Below are positions 23,897 through 37,447 of a stretch of DNA of 64,000 nt, piece after piece. Under the pieces are notes generated by a model, which was given only the letters and a program-made list of their open reading frames with translations, was not told where the DNA came from and did no database searches. How positions within the stretch are numbered: the stretch's first letter is position 1; every line of letters begins with the position of its first letter. Made by a program: the position numbers and the translations under genes. The DNA is from Tetrahymena elliotti 4EA (lineage: Eukaryota; Ciliophora; Oligohymenophorea; Hymenostomatida; Tetrahymenidae), in assembly GCA_000231825.2 (NCBI GenBank), contig JH720367.1:124001-188000 (forward strand). The letters are read 5' to 3'.

Positions 23897-25109
23897 ATGA
23901 ATAGACCTAATAATATTTAAAAAGCTAAATCCTTAGCATAAAAGTATAATCCAAAGTCTTAGGATTCACTTGACGATTTAGATAATGAAGATTATGATAT
24001 CGGTCCTCCTAAAGTTGTTGTGAATGATAAAGCAAAGAAAAAACCAATAAATATTTTTGATAAAATAAATTCACTATTTGACGATCCTACTATTAAAAAT
24101 TTAAAAGATTTTGATCATGATGATTTTTTGAATAAAGAAAATGATCAAGATGATAGCTTACCTCAAATATCAGGAAAGACCAAATCGAAATCCATGACGT
24201 CAGGAAAACAAGTTTTAGAAAAAGCAAAGCAACTAGTAAAGCATTAAATTATTTTATATTTATGTCCTTTTTGAGATAATTTAAAAAATGAGGAATTAAG
24301 AATTAAAATTTTTATGAGTATTTTCAAAACTAATAAAAAGAAAATGAGAACTTTTTTGAATTTATTTATTTAAATAAAAATAGCTTGAGAAGAATAAAGA
24401 TGAAATACCTGCGATGAAAGAAAAAGCTAAATAGAAAAGAGTTATTATTTAACAAAAATAATCAAAAGAAAATACATTTGTCACAGGATTAGGTTTATAT
24501 GCAGAAAAAAATGAGGAAGAAGAAGAGGAAAAGCCTAAGATAAAAGAGTAAGAAAAAGATGAAGATGATGATGACGATGATGAATAATATGAAGATTTTG
24601 ATGAAAATGAATATTTAAAAAAACTTTAGGCAGAAGAATTAGATGATTTAGAAGAGCTAAGAAGGATGATAGCAAAAACAAAAAAGGAAATTTAGGGATA
24701 TGCAGGCGAAGTTTATCAGCTTAAAAATTCTATAAGCGATTTAAATCTAGGGTATAGAGGGGTTGGTTATGGAGTAGATGAAGATCTTTTCAGTGAAATG
24801 GATAGAGAATTTAATCGCTTTATGCCTGGTGGTGATACCAATAAACTATTTGATAACTTTGATAACAAACTTCGTGGTTCTTAACCTATTTTAAGTACAG
24901 CTAAAAAAGGAGTTAAAAAGAATACTTTAGTTAGTGGTTCATCATATGGTGGAAGTAATTCTATATCAGGAACAGTAAGCTCAACAGGTATAAAGAAACC
25001 TCCTATTCCACGTTAACCTGGTATTGATAAAGCCTATGGGACATCTAGAGTTCCTGAGTTATAACCAATTAGTAATAATAAAAAATAAATGAGAGAAACA
25101 TTTTATTGA
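23897..25109 (+). CDS. Acidic coiled-coil protein of unknown function
   Basis: Two exons (23897-24235 and 24384-25109), 354 residues. I do not recognise a family. The N-terminal ~110 residues are charged and Ser/Asp-rich (DSLDDLDNEDYDIGPP). After the 148-base intron comes a conserved-looking TGLGLYAEK, then a Glu/Asp run (EEEEEE and DEDDDDDD) and a heptad-like stretch LDDLEELRRMIAKTKKEI that should form a coiled coil. The last ~100 residues are Gly/Ser/Pro-rich and basic. There is no signal peptide or membrane segment. The layout resembles cytoskeletal or ciliary scaffold proteins, but that is only a guess. Confidence 0.8.
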
Positions 25110-25651
25110 AGAAAATAATCTAATCTAAAAATTAATTAACTTAGACCAATAATAATTAAAAATGTAAAATCATCTATGAAATAAAATAGATTAATTTAAA
25201 AACAATACACAAAAATTTCTCTTAATTTACCTAAAATTAAATTGATTATATCTAGCTTTAAATTAACTAATTAATAACTCCCTCCCTCACTAACAAACTA
25301 AATAGTAAACTAACTTTAAAACCTTTCTATAATTTAATTAAACCCTATACAATAAATTCAATTTATTTTCTCTATTGTTATTCACACTTTTTAAATTACA
25401 ACAAAAATTAATTTTTTAAGCATAACTTTAAATAAACCAAGAAAGAGTAAATACTCTTAAGTCGAAAAGTTCAACAAAAAAGATATTTCAAATTGCAAAC
25501 TTTATTAGAATTTTAAAATAAACAGAAAAAGAGATTATTTGTTGTTGATAAATGCTTAAATTTTATATAATTTACTTTTACTTAATAATAATATAGATAT
25601 TAAGTTTAATAAATAAAGTTAATTTAATACAAAATTAATTATGAGATGAGA
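25110..25651. other. Gene-free region between convergent genes
   Basis: 3' flanks of two convergent genes. It is A/T-rich; I see nothing else. Confidence 0.5.
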
Positions 25652-28600
25652 TCACTATAAAGTTTTAACTCTTATATTTTATTATCTCTTTCTTCCTTCA
25701 CTTTGTGTTCTGACCTTATGCAAATTTGGACGAAGCTAGAAGTTTTAATTAACATACTGTTTTTCTAAATTTCTTTACATTTTAAATGATTAAGCTATGT
25801 CTGCATTATTTACATTTATTGGAGTGTTTGTTCCAATCATCTTAATTTACTCTGATATTTTATTACTCTTTTCATTAATACCTAATAACACATTTTCAGG
25901 AGAGTTTTAATTGTAATATATTTTTAAAAAGTTATCATTTTTGTTATTTTTAGATTTTATTGGAGTCTTTATATTTCTTTTTTAAATCTAAATCTTATTT
26001 TTATCAAAAAATTCATTTGGATCCATCTGCTTATTGACATATACGTTTGTTGCATCTTTTATTTTATAGCTCATTTTAGTTGAAGGAGTTTTGCTGCTTT
26101 AGCTTGATACTATATTTGATAAGTCTAAATACTTAGGGGTTTAAGGTTTCTTACTTGTTTATTAAAAAGTAAATCTATTTTTTTCTTTCTATGTAGTATG
26201 TATATTTTGATTTTCAATAAAATTGTTATCTTATAAACTGTAAATAAGGTGAGCCTTTTCGTTTTAAATTGGGATAAGTGCTTTTACTGGACTTTGGAAC
26301 GTTTGTTTTGTTGCTGTAGTATTTGTTGAAGTTCCATTTGTAAATTACATAGTTGTAACTTAGGATGAATTTTTAGATGGATTTCTATCATTCCCATTAG
26401 AAACTTAAAAGCCACTAGCATAAGAACTCTGAAAATCTCTATTCGTTGATTGATTGAAATTGTTTGTTGTCATATTTCCTTAGTTTGAATTTATTTTATT
26501 TGGAATATTTTTAATTTTATGATTTGATGTTGGAAGTTTTTAATTGACATAATTGCTCAAGCTGTTAGTCATGTTAAAGTCAAGGTTAATTTTTATATTA
26601 TTTAAATCAACCTCATACAGTTTACTCTTTCCTCTTTTTCCTTTTTAAGCAAACGTAAAATCATTCATATCATCACCTTTTGAAGGAGAATTAAGTCTTT
26701 TATTTAATAAAAATAATTTAATTAAATTTCTTCAAATTAGTTTAAAATAATTAATTAATTACTCATATTTTGTGTCTTCTTGATGGATTGTACTTAATTT
26801 TTCTAATTCTTTTATATTTTCTAACATTCTAGCATTAGAAAATTAATTTTTTGTGCTTTATCCATTATTTAGACTACTAGATGTCTCTGAGTCTGAAAAT
26901 TCTGTATAGCATTTCTAAGGTTTGCCTAAAGATTTTGCTTGCTTACAATTACGAATTGAGATTAGCTAGTTATTAATGTCTTTAATTAAGTGAGATGTGT
27001 CATTTGATGTTGAACTTAATGAAGAAGGAGGAATTTTATTTTAGATCGACCTAATTATTGTTGAAGCATCTCTTTGTACTTCTGAGTCTAATTTTGGTTC
27101 TATTTCTATCAACTAAGGCATTCTTTATTACTAATTATACTATTGTTAAGTTATTAATTATAAATTAGGCTATTATTCAGTTTGTTACTCAGACAGAATA
27201 TAACCTCCTGCAGAAGATTTCAATACTTTTATTTGCTTATTCGCTGTGCTGTTAGGAGTATAAACATTATTATCTCTCAAAATGAAAGAAGAATCTTCCT
27301 TTGAGTAATAAGAAGAAAATCCTTTAGAATTTTGTAAAGGATTATTATCATAACTTTTTCTATTTATTGAGCTTTTCAATCTTTTCTTTATATTTTTATC
27401 ATATTGAGTTTTGAAATTGCTCAAATATTAATCAAAAGAAGGCAAAGATTAATCTATCTAAGCATTCGTCATTTTAAAATAATCAGTGATAGTTTCTTTA
27501 GTATTCTATGAATTAATATATTAATGAACATTACTTTAACTCTTATCTTGACTACTCCCTTGATTTATGCTTCTTTTCAGCTTCTTTTACTTTGGATTTT
27601 GTCCTAATGATTTTTTCAAGCTCTTCAATGTTTTAGAGTTCAAAAATTCTTCAATTTATTATTTTTCTATCCACCTCCCTCCATTCTCAAGTAGTAATTG
27701 ACTATCTTAATTTATCAAATTATCATTAATATCTAGACATAGATTTGCTTAGTTAAGAGAAGGATTGCTTTAACGTACATCTTATAAATTTTATTACTAA
27801 TTAGTATTCTTACTATTTGGTTACTAAAAATCATTATTATTTTACATTCCTTTATGAAAAGATGCAGAAATAGATGTTATTTCTGTGAAAGTATCTTTTT
27901 TATTTTTTGTGAACTTTTAACTTGCTGAATATGAATCTGGATAATTAAGTTGAACATTTGGCTGAACTGATTTTTAAGAATAATATTACTATTATTATTG
28001 TATGCTTTTTGGTGTAAATGAGTAATTGATTATCTATTATATACATTCATCTTCGTTGTTTGCTAGAAATAATTATCAAAAAAAGATATTATATTTTATT
28101 GACCTAGAAATGTAAATTTACCTTATTCCTAGTAAAATGAAATGTTAGAAAGAGGTTTTATCTTATTTTCATCTATTAATTAATCCTAAATTTTATTTGG
28201 TGTTCCTTGTGATATGAATTGATCTTATAGATAAGCAGAAGACTCTTAGTTAGATTTATTTAATGCCTTAAGTTAAGATTACCTTTTTTGATCGTTAGAC
28301 ATAATAATTTTATTGTTATTATCATTATTCTAAAGTGAAAGTCCTAAAATTATTTGTTTAGCAGCTACTTTCTTATCTTATACTTGATTAAAATTCTGTA
28401 TAAATGAATTCTCTTAAAATTCATGTAATATTTTAGGTTTACTAGGTACATTTTCCTTGTAATTATATGAAAGCACTGAGCTATTCTACTTACATGTAAG
28501 CTAATTTGATGATTAATAACTATCATCCATATTCTATTTTGATGCCACAACTTAGCTCAAGGCACATGATCTTTACTGTTCCTCTAAAATTACTGACATT

Positions 28601-28800
28601 TAAGTATTCCCAATTTTTTTATCTAAAATATTATTGCTAAACGATTGAGCAATCTACTACTACTATTTTTAAGGAGACCCATTTAGAGAAAACTCTTTAA
28701 TAGTATAATGAGAAAACTGAGTTAAGTTATTTGCTGCTGCATCTGATTGATGGCTCATCTTAGAATTAGGAGTAATGTCTACATTACTAGAAATTAACAT
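25652..28800 (-). CDS. Large Asn/Gln/Ser-rich protein, family not recognised
   Basis: Three minus-strand exons: 28800-28122, 28062-26763, 26696-25652; 1007 residues, ending in TGA at 25652-25654. Most of the product is low-complexity sequence rich in N, Q, S and K with several poly-Gln patches (TAA/TAG runs). Short islands that look more ordered are SDKIEEFLNS-like WIEKQQIEEFLNSKTLKS (codons near 27680), a basic segment QYDKNIKKRLKSS (27400), and the C-terminal MQRNLEKQYVNQ with HKVRTQSEGRKR. There is no signal peptide, membrane helix or enzyme motif. Repeated short SxTP-like sites (SPKxL, TPSTK, KTPIKS) would suit a phosphorylated cytoskeletal protein, but this is inference. The start is the first ATG of the frame. 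Confidence 0.75.
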
Positions 28801-29773
28801 GAGTAAAATTGAAAATGAGTTGATATTTAAAACAATAATAAATTACTTTCTTTAGTTGCTGAATTAAGGTGATTCATATAATTCATCACCAATCATATCC
28901 CAATAATCTAATAAATTTAATTAATTTGTGCAAGTATATTCTTGGTAATGAATTATGCAAATAATTAGCGAATGTCGATTATAATCATTAATTAAAATAC
29001 CACTTATTACAATTTCATGCAAACAAGCTTACTTTTTTCTTAAGGTTAATTACAAAAATACTTGTAGATAGTTAACAAAAAATACAATTCTTTAGGTTTT
29101 AGTATTTAGAATAAGCATCAAAAAAATCAAAAATATTTTTAATATATTTTTTTGATTTGTAATTTAGGTATTCAGAATATTTATCTACCAAGTTTTAATT
29201 TAATTTTATTCTATGAAAAAAAATACTATTTAAAATAAATTAAATTTAATATTAGAAATTCAATCTTTATATTTATTGATGGTTTACTCATTTCTTATTA
29301 TTAAAATAACCTCATTGAATCCTATTAATTGAAATAATAATCTGGTAACAAAAATTAATTGATAAAATTAATAGAAAAATGGTTTCAATTAATATAAATC
29401 TTAACAAATTTTATGTATTCAAAGTCAATTTTATCATAGTTAAAAAAATCATAAATTTTTATATACAACGTAAATTAAAGAATAGAGAGTATTAACTAAA
29501 CATAAATATTCTAGATAAATAAAACTGAATAGAATTTGAAACTTTACTTAGTAATTGAAACATATTAATTAAATAAGTATCTAGCATTTTATATATTTAT
29601 ATGATATTAAGAATATTATTTTATATTCAGAAAATAATATTCTTTGATATTTAAATTAATATATAATAGTATGAATTATGTTTTGTTTGAAAGAAATGTA
29701 TTATATAAAGTAATCTATTGCTATCAGCAATTCATTCTATATGTTTTCTTTATTTCCTCATTTATTTTATTTA
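28801..29773. other. Gene-free A/T-rich stretch
   Basis: 973 bases between two minus-strand genes. No coding frame or repeat was seen. Confidence 0.5.
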
Positions 29774-30490
29774 TCAATTAAAGCCCATCAAAAAAAGGAT
29801 TGGAGTAATAAAAGGGAAAAAGAATCTTACAAATTGATAAAATATGCCTTTATATATATTGTCTCCAAAAACTGATTTTCCAGCAAATTAAAGAAGCTTT
29901 GTGGAGAAAAGTGAAGTCATCATTCCAAATTTACTTCCTGATTAAATGGAGTCAACAAAGTAGGTTAAACCTAAAAAATCTGTTATTGTCTTCATAAAAT
30001 TTTTACGAAAGCTTTTTATTTTGTAAGCTGCTGATTTAGCCAAACCCTCCAAAAAAAAGTTTCTTTCATATATTACTTCAAAAACAGGAGTTGTGTAAAG
30101 ACATTAGGACATATACATTTTTTGCTTCCTATCTGTAATGATTCTATTATTTAATATAATGCAAACTATCCTTTTAACTTTTGTTTTGACAAATTCAACA
30201 AGATTTGGATATTCGAAATCATCCCTTGTTTATTAAAATTTCTCTGCATAAATGTGTTTGATGATATAATTAACTTCTATTTCATTTAAATGTTTTGGGA
30301 CAAATATTGAATCCCTAAAATCTACATCATATTAATCTTCTTTACACTCATAAATTTCTACATCATCTACAACCTTTAACTCCTCAAAATTATCTAATAT
30401 TTTATCTTTCTTTTCCTTCTACTTTTTGGTCATAAATTCAACTTTGATTTCATGACAATTCTCTTTATCAATAACTTATTTATTTCCCAT
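29774..30490 (-). CDS. Protein of unknown function with hydrophobic C-terminus
   Basis: Intronless 238-residue frame from ATG at 30488-30490 to TGA at 29774-29776. The first ~70 residues are charged (KKQKEKKDKILDNFEELK). The middle (residues ~90-190) has ordered-looking sequence with VNYIIKHIYAEKF and KRIVCIILNNRIITDRKQK. The last ~25 residues are strongly hydrophobic (FVRFFFPFITPILFLMGFN) and should be a membrane anchor. I know no family with these features. Base use is coding-like, and no TGA falls in the frame. Confidence 0.72.
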
Positions 30491-30946
30491 TTTTCTTTTA
30501 TAATTTAAACTGATTTGTTAATATTTTTTTGTATGCGCTTGATGTTATTGCTTATTATTTTAAATAGCTGATCCAATCAATTTTTATGCTTTAAATATTG
30601 TTTAACTTCTAAAAAAATTCCATTCTATTTCAATCACTCTTTGAATTTAGTAATCTGTGAATTTACTTTACTAATCTTAGAATATTAAATAAGGCCAATT
30701 AAAAAAAGTAGACAAATATATTATGCCAAAAATTTTTAATAACAACAAAGAAGAAATAATAAAAATGAGTCTTAAAAACAAAGGATTTTAATAAATAATT
30801 AGAGATAAAATAATTTACTAAATCAATTTATAAATGAATAGAATAAATGACATATTTATTAGGTTATTGGGAAAATTATTTTAAGAAATATTTGTTGATA
30901 AATTAATTGAGAATATTGATAGTTGGTTATTTACATTTATTTTCTT
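30491..30946. other. Short gene-free stretch
   Basis: A/T-rich flank between two minus-strand genes. I see nothing in it. Confidence 0.5.
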
Positions 30947-33900
30947 TCATTAATAAGTTTATAAAAATCTTTTGATATTAGAATCTGGAAATCCTTCACT
31001 TTTTGTTTCATCTACTCTCATAGTTACTGTTGAGATTCTATGTCTGGATTGTATGTTGTTGGAATCAGTTAATGATACTTCCACAATTCTTTCATTTTCT
31101 ATTTCTTTTGAAAGAAGTTTACCATATTTTTGTAGATGTATTTTGTGATTAAAGGATGTAAAATTAGTTAATTTAGGATAAGTAGATTTTAAATGTTCAT
31201 CTGATTTGATGACTCCTTGGTTAGTGTAGCTTTTACCTTTTTCTGAAGATAAATTTATTTAGTTTTTAACATTTTAGCTATATTGAGAAGGAGGCTGTTG
31301 AAGTGTTATACCCTCTATGTTTTCAGTGTCAATTGAAAGCTTTGCTCTTTGCGTTGTCTATGTCCTGAAAGTGCATAGTAAATTTTCACGATAGGAGGAT
31401 GGTATTAAAGTTAAAGAAGTTGGCTCTTTTTCTTGAGAATTTCTCAAACAGATATTTCTTATGCTATTTTTATTTTAATTCATGCGAGAATTATTTTATT
31501 CTCCATCAAAAGTGGCTGTAACAAATTTTTAATATTTTGGATTCTTTGATAAATTAGTAGTTTAAAGAGTTGATTTTAAATTGACTAATGTAGTCTACTG
31601 ATTAGATAACTCTTATGAGTTCATGAATTGGATTGTATCTGGTTTCTTAGTGTTTTATAGGATATTAATATTTGTGAATATTTCAATATTTAATTCATTT
31701 TGTTTTTATTCTATTTAAGATGGCCCTATATATTTTACTATCTTATTAATTTGCTAGTATATCCATTTATTCATAATTTAGTTATTTGTATAATTTAAGT
31801 TGAAGTTGTTTTCTTTTGTATAATTTTCAAATGAGAACACGATTGATTCATATAATTTCTACTTTTTTTTCAGAATATGACATTTAATCAGTTATTGTGG
31901 GGACTTTTAAGTTATTTCATTAAAATCTTTCATGTCTTTTAGATCTCTGTGAATTTCTACATCAGAAACATCACATTTATTATTTAGATTTAAGTGATTT
32001 TCATCATTCAAGTTAATTTAGTTGCAAAATGCACTCTTTGAAGTAGGATTTACAATTAAATTAATCTTATCATTGTTTTCTTATTTTTTATTATTGCTTT
32101 AGATATTATTTTTAGATACATTCATGTTATTGCTAGTTATCATATTTTCATAATTTATAATACTATTACTATTAAGATTAAGGTTTTTATTTGTGTTTAA
32201 GTTTATAAATTGTTCACTATTAGGGTTTGTATTATTTGTTTAAGCTTATATACAATTATTTGTATTACATGGGATATTTAAATTTAGAGAAAATTGGTTG
32301 TTTGGTTATGTATTCATTACTGGAATAATGTTTGTTTAAACCAAACTATTAATATTAAGATAATTTTAACTATTTGTTAGATTGTTCAAAGCTGCATTAC
32401 TGCTTATGATATTAGGTAATGTTACTATATTTTCATAAACACTATTTAACTTTGGAGAGTTATTAATTTCAGATTAAGGATTTAAAGATTAAAACACATT
32501 TTAATTGAATTGTTAAATCTAAAACATATTAGTATTCAAATCCATTTATTCCAGAAAGCTAGTATTATTCGAATTCTTTTTTATTTTATTGTTAAAGTAC
32601 TCTGAAGCTGTAAAAAAACAAGTTAGTACATATGAAATAAGATGAAAGTCTTAAACTATTTCTTCATCTCTTAATTCTTCATTTTCAAAAGTAACCTCTA
32701 CACTAGGAAAATACTCTTAAAGGTATTTTTAAATTTAATGCAATTTAAAATTTTCTGCTTTAGCCAATAGCTTGAAAGATTAATTTATGGATTAATAGTA
32801 TGAAAGAAGCTGATTTCTTATAACAATACACATCTTTTTTGACCATTAAAAGTTATTCTTAACAATGTACTACATTTATGTTTATATTTTTTATTGTATA
32901 TCGCTGAAAAAAAAATTATGGATTTGTACTTACTTCGTCTGTTATTTTTCAAAGTATTTATTTTATTTTCTTATTTTAAGATCTTCTATTAGTAACAATA
33001 TAGATGGCTATTCAATAAATGTAGGAATAATCTTAACAGAATATTGTCTTGTCTCGTTACCTTATTCTTATATCACATAACAATTTAGCTATTCTGATTT
33101 TATGTATTCTTCTTTCAATAAATTTTATTAGTCAGACTGTATCGTATTTTAGATATTATCTTATTAAAAGCCTTTTTTAGAAGCAAACTAATTATCTTAG
33201 TTAAAATTATTTAAAATTTCTTCTTGATCCTCTTTGAAAATGTAGGTTTTCTTTTAAAAGTAGTTGTTATATTTGTGTATATAAACGAACTTTTACAATA
33301 AAAACTAAAATAGGTCACAAGAAACAGTTCTTGGTCTTCCTTTAAAGCTATTGTCTTTTCTTGATGAATTAGAACCAGCAAACGATGGCATTTATTACTT
33401 AACTTTGAATTACTGAAATACCTCCTTCAATTCATATGCTTTTGGTCCAAACATTTTTAACATATTTTTGCCAGCTACATTCATATCTTAATATTTTAAA
33501 AAATCATTATTTATTTAATTTACAATTAAACTGCTAAAAACAATTTTGTTTATTTTTAGCAAAAAAAAGCAAAGAATTTTGCCTTTATACAATTATAGAA
33601 GCTCATTACAAAATTTAGTTTGAGAGAATAATAAATCTAATAATTATGTGAAATTGTACTATAGAGAAAAATTAAGGAATTAGGAAAATCAAGTATCTTA
33701 ATTTACCTTAAACTGAAATTTGATGGGTTATAAAATCAAATGAAGTAACGAATAGAGCTATAGGCATCACTTTGTGAATTATAGTACCAATTTATTTTTA
33801 TTTTTATTTAAAGATAAAGAGAGATCGAAGTCCCCTTGAATGAATATATCTGTAAATTATGTAGACACACCCAAGAGATATAAAATTTGCAGCATATCTA

Positions 33901-34657
33901 TCATAAGATTTTAAAAGACATATTGAAATTACTTGTCCTATCACGATTCCTAGTAATTCAGTAACAAAAGATTCGTAGCTGAGAATATAGAATAATCCCA
34001 TTTACTTTATGATATTTTAATTAAAAATTATTAGGTTATAGTTAAGTTGCTGGAAAAAGAATAAATAATTTCCCTTATTATAAAAATTATGAGAATATTT
34101 AACATACCTATCCATTCAGGAATATTCTGTCCTTAGAATCTGTGCTTTCACTGAGCATTGATAGGGATACACTTGCATATACAACAATAATGATGCATAG
34201 GATTTTTACATATTGATTTGGTAGGTAATATAAAAATGCCATTGCTATCAAAGAAATACAAATATTAACTAGTGGTAAGTATGAGAAATCAAAGCAAATT
34301 AAAACTATGCTTGATATAATAACGTGCAGCAATAGCCAGAGATACTGTGATTACCTCTAATTATTAATTTAATAATGTTTTAAGTATTATTTAATCTCAA
34401 TTCTGCAACATTTTCAATTTCATTTTTTAATAAATTGAGCAAATATTTCTACTATTCAAAATTAATGAATGTTGTTGCATGCTAACTAAATAATATTTTA
34501 CGAGCTTGGTATTTTTTTAAACAAATTGATTTTCTAATTTTTAGTTATAAAATTTAAGGGTGAACTAGTTAAATCCTTTTTTCTTATCTCTTGGTATTTA
34601 ATCGCTTTCCTATTCATCTTTTTTAGGAGTTTCTTTTGTTTCTTTTTAATTGCTCAT
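30947..34657 (-). CDS. Membrane histidine-kinase relative with a degenerate (dead) catalytic core
   Basis: Four minus-strand exons: 34657-34410, 34354-34108, 34049-33707, 33636-30947; 1175 residues. The N-terminus is soluble and Lys/Gln-rich. About six membrane helices follow (residues ~85-270, with WLLLHVIISSIVLICF). Next comes a PAS-like region (ELLQLYKGKILCFFLLKINKIVFSS, NNDFLKYQDMNVAGK) and a segment that aligns in order with the dimerisation and ATP-binding parts of the kinase at 2403-8529. The H-box position reads FFFSDIQQKIQ, with no His, and the N-box position reads DFHLISYVLTCFFTASEYF, with no Asn pair. No G1 or G2 glycine motif follows. The remaining ~550 residues are N/Q/S-rich. 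It may act as a non-catalytic partner or scaffold. The first intron uses an unusual GTTGC donor and is the least certain junction. Confidence 0.75.
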
Positions 34658-35604
34658 TAAGAAATTTATGTAGCCAAATTTTACACAATCAATCAATTAA
34701 TTTGTTTGCTTGATTGATTGATTCACTATTTATGAAAAGCAATATATTTTTAGGTGGTTATCAAAAAAATGTAAATTTAATTACAAATTATGTTCTGACT
34801 CTGCTTTTAATTACAATCTGTAGAGTTATAAAATATTACTTACTTTCTAAATAAAGCCAGAACAAATTTTATTTCTATTTATTGTTCCCACTTTATTTTC
34901 AACTTTCCTAAATAAATATAATTGTAAACATCACCCTCAATATTTATTTCAAATATCTAAGTACTTCATACTTAAACACTAAATTATATTTTTAAGCTAA
35001 AAATTTCAGTAAAACCGAGTATTCTAATTAAATATCAATCAATACTACATCACCTTTTAAATCTTTAATAAAGAGGAAGATTAAAATAGTATTTAATTTC
35101 CAAATTATAAATGAGAAAAAGTAGTAGAAAAACTATTTTTTAAGAATTAATAATTTTTTTTTCTTTCTTTTTTTTCTCTCTGATCAAAATCTTAATGACA
35201 TTAGTCCTCAAGTATTACAAATGCATAGTCTATAATTTTAAATTACCAATTTAAAACTTTATTAGGTTGCTAGCTTTATTAGTATTTTACTAGTAAGGCT
35301 GAATTAATTTTTGATTAAACATCACCTACCAAAATTTAGATTGGCCAAAGTTTTGTTAGTTAATCCTATAATGAATAAATATTTTTAAGTTTTATTAAAA
35401 ATTATTTTAATATTATTTTAAACCAAATAAAAACAAAATCTAATTCTAAGAATTAATTTATTTTATTTTAATTTCAAAATAAAATTATCTTTTAAAAAGT
35501 GTCTTGATTTCTTATAAGATGCTTTTCTTATTTTTTAATAAAAAATATCTTTTGCTTCTAAATAAAATTACATCAATTATTTTTTCATTAAAATTTTCAC
35601 AAAA
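34658..35604. promoter_or_regulatory. Divergent intergenic region
   Basis: 947 bases between the starts of the degenerate sensor kinase (minus) and the LRR gene (plus). It is A/T-rich, with a short GATT run near 34710-34720. No element was identified. Confidence 0.4.
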
Positions 35605-37447
35605 ATGTCAAACAATAATTTAAAAAGCTAAAAGTTGAGTAAAAATTTTATAGTGTTTTTCTGATTAAGTATTCATTTTAAATTTAAAAGCTACAATTAA
35701 TCATAGTATTTCTAAGATCTAGGATGTGGAATCTTTAGAAACTTTAGTAAAGTAACCTTTTGTGAGAATAGCTTTAATCATATCCACATCTGATAAATAA
35801 GTATAAAATAAGCTTGAGTCACTCACTCAAACCCTTGAAAAGCAATAAATATCTAAATTAAGCATAGTCATTAGGTAGAAATTAAATAAAAATAAACTCA
35901 TTGTCTAAAATAGAAATTTAAAGAAATAAAGGAATAGTAGATGCCGATTTAGCAGTCATAGGAGAAGTATTGAAATTATTTAAGAATACTAAAGATATCT
36001 TCATTTAAATTGAGTAAACAAAGTAAAAGCTAAAAACAAAAAATGAACATTATTCATTATAAATAGTCACAATAACTTTGGTTTAGATGGATTTAAATCT
36101 CTCTCTAATGGAATTCAAAGTTTAGAAGAAGTAGAAAAGTTAGAATTAGATTTATTGTAAATCTATTAATTTTTTTGTATGTACTTTAATTGGTTTTTAT
36201 TTTACTAGCCAAACAAACTTGAGTAATGAGGGAGTAGAATAAATTTCAAAAGCAATAAATCACTGTCAAAATTTAACAGACTTAAATTTAAATTATGGGT
36301 AAAACTTTAAGCCTTAATATTGATATTCTAAATATATTTTAATAAAAATTAAATAGAAAGAACTCTATTACATAAGAAGGGGTTAAATTTATGTAGGAAT
36401 AATTCAAAGATACCAAGAATGTAACTCGCTTTACACTTGATTTATTGTAAATTTTTTTCTTGTTAATCCAACTATCATATCTTAATATTTTTGCAGCAAT
36501 AATAATATTGGAAATGAAGGAGCATAATAACTAAGTAAGCTTATTGAGAATTTCTCTAATTTAGAATACCTTTCCTTTTAATTAAAGTAAGAAAATATTT
36601 GAAAAATATTTAAGCTAATTAGATTTATGTATAAAAGCCGTGCTGAAATCGGATGCAAAGGAATAAATTATTTTGTAGTTGGAATTAAACATGTAGCAAA
36701 TCTCTAATCTTTAATTCTAAATTTAAAGTAAAATATATTTACATCAATAAAATTGCTGAAGATAATAAATTATTATAGTGATAACAAAGTCTAAGGAGAA
36801 GGAATTAAATTCTTTGTTGAATTATTAAAAACATGTAGCACCATTAAGAATCTATCTATATTGTTGAAGTAATATTTTTTTTAATTTAAAAACCTGCATG
36901 CTACTAATTATTTTTAAGCAATAATTCAATAGGATAAGAAAATGTTATCAATTTATGCAAAGGACTCTCTTATGCTACCTAACTTGAACATTTACATCTA
37001 TACTTAAAGTAGACTTAATCATTCAATACATATTTATTTTAATAAATATAATATTATCTATATAGTAATAATGGAATTAAATAAGATGGAGCAACTTCTA
37101 TATCAGATGCAATTAAAAAGCTTGAATTGCTCAAAACTGTGGGGATATCTCTCTAGTATTTAATTTTTATTTTTATTAGATTAAATTTGATACATAACCT
37201 GAAAATATTAAAGGAAAAATGACATAGGTAGTGTAGGAGTGAATGAAATAATTGGTGGAATTTTATGTTTGAACTAAGTTGCTTATCTTTAGCTCAATTT
37301 TACGTAAAATATAAAAAAATGAAAAATTACCTCTTTATAATTGATTTTAATAGTTAAAACAGACTTAATGATATGAAGGCAAAAAAAATGCTTGAAAGAT
37401 CAATAACTAAAATACCTTCTGTATTTTACAAAAAGTTAAGAATTTGA
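35605..37447 (+). CDS. Leucine-rich-repeat (ribonuclease-inhibitor type) protein
   Basis: Thirteen exons: 35605-35638, 35691-35874, 35924-36013, 36067-36156, 36209-36298, 36357-36446, 36497-36586, 36623-36727, 36779-36868, 36919-37008, 37066-37155, 37214-37303, 37354-37447; 408 residues. Exons 3-12 each encode one ~30-residue repeat of the type NNIGNEGAQQLSKLIENFSNL. Nine of the ten are exactly 90 bases and all are cut in the same phase (two bases before the splice). Such repeats form a curved solenoid used for protein binding. There is no kinase domain, signal peptide or membrane helix. The terminal exon is a short cap. Introns are 36-58 bases; the 36-base one (36587-36622) is very short but contains an in-frame TGA, so it must be removed. 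The N-terminal exons (first intron donor GTAAAA) are a little less certain. Confidence 0.88.
35924..37303 (+). repeat. Array of ten exon-sized leucine-rich repeats
   Basis: Ten exon units of 90 bases (one of 105) separated by A/T-rich introns. Every splice falls after the second base of a codon near the end of the repeat's LxLxL strand. Because each exon is a multiple of three and in the same phase, exons can be gained or lost without breaking the frame. Confidence 0.9.
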
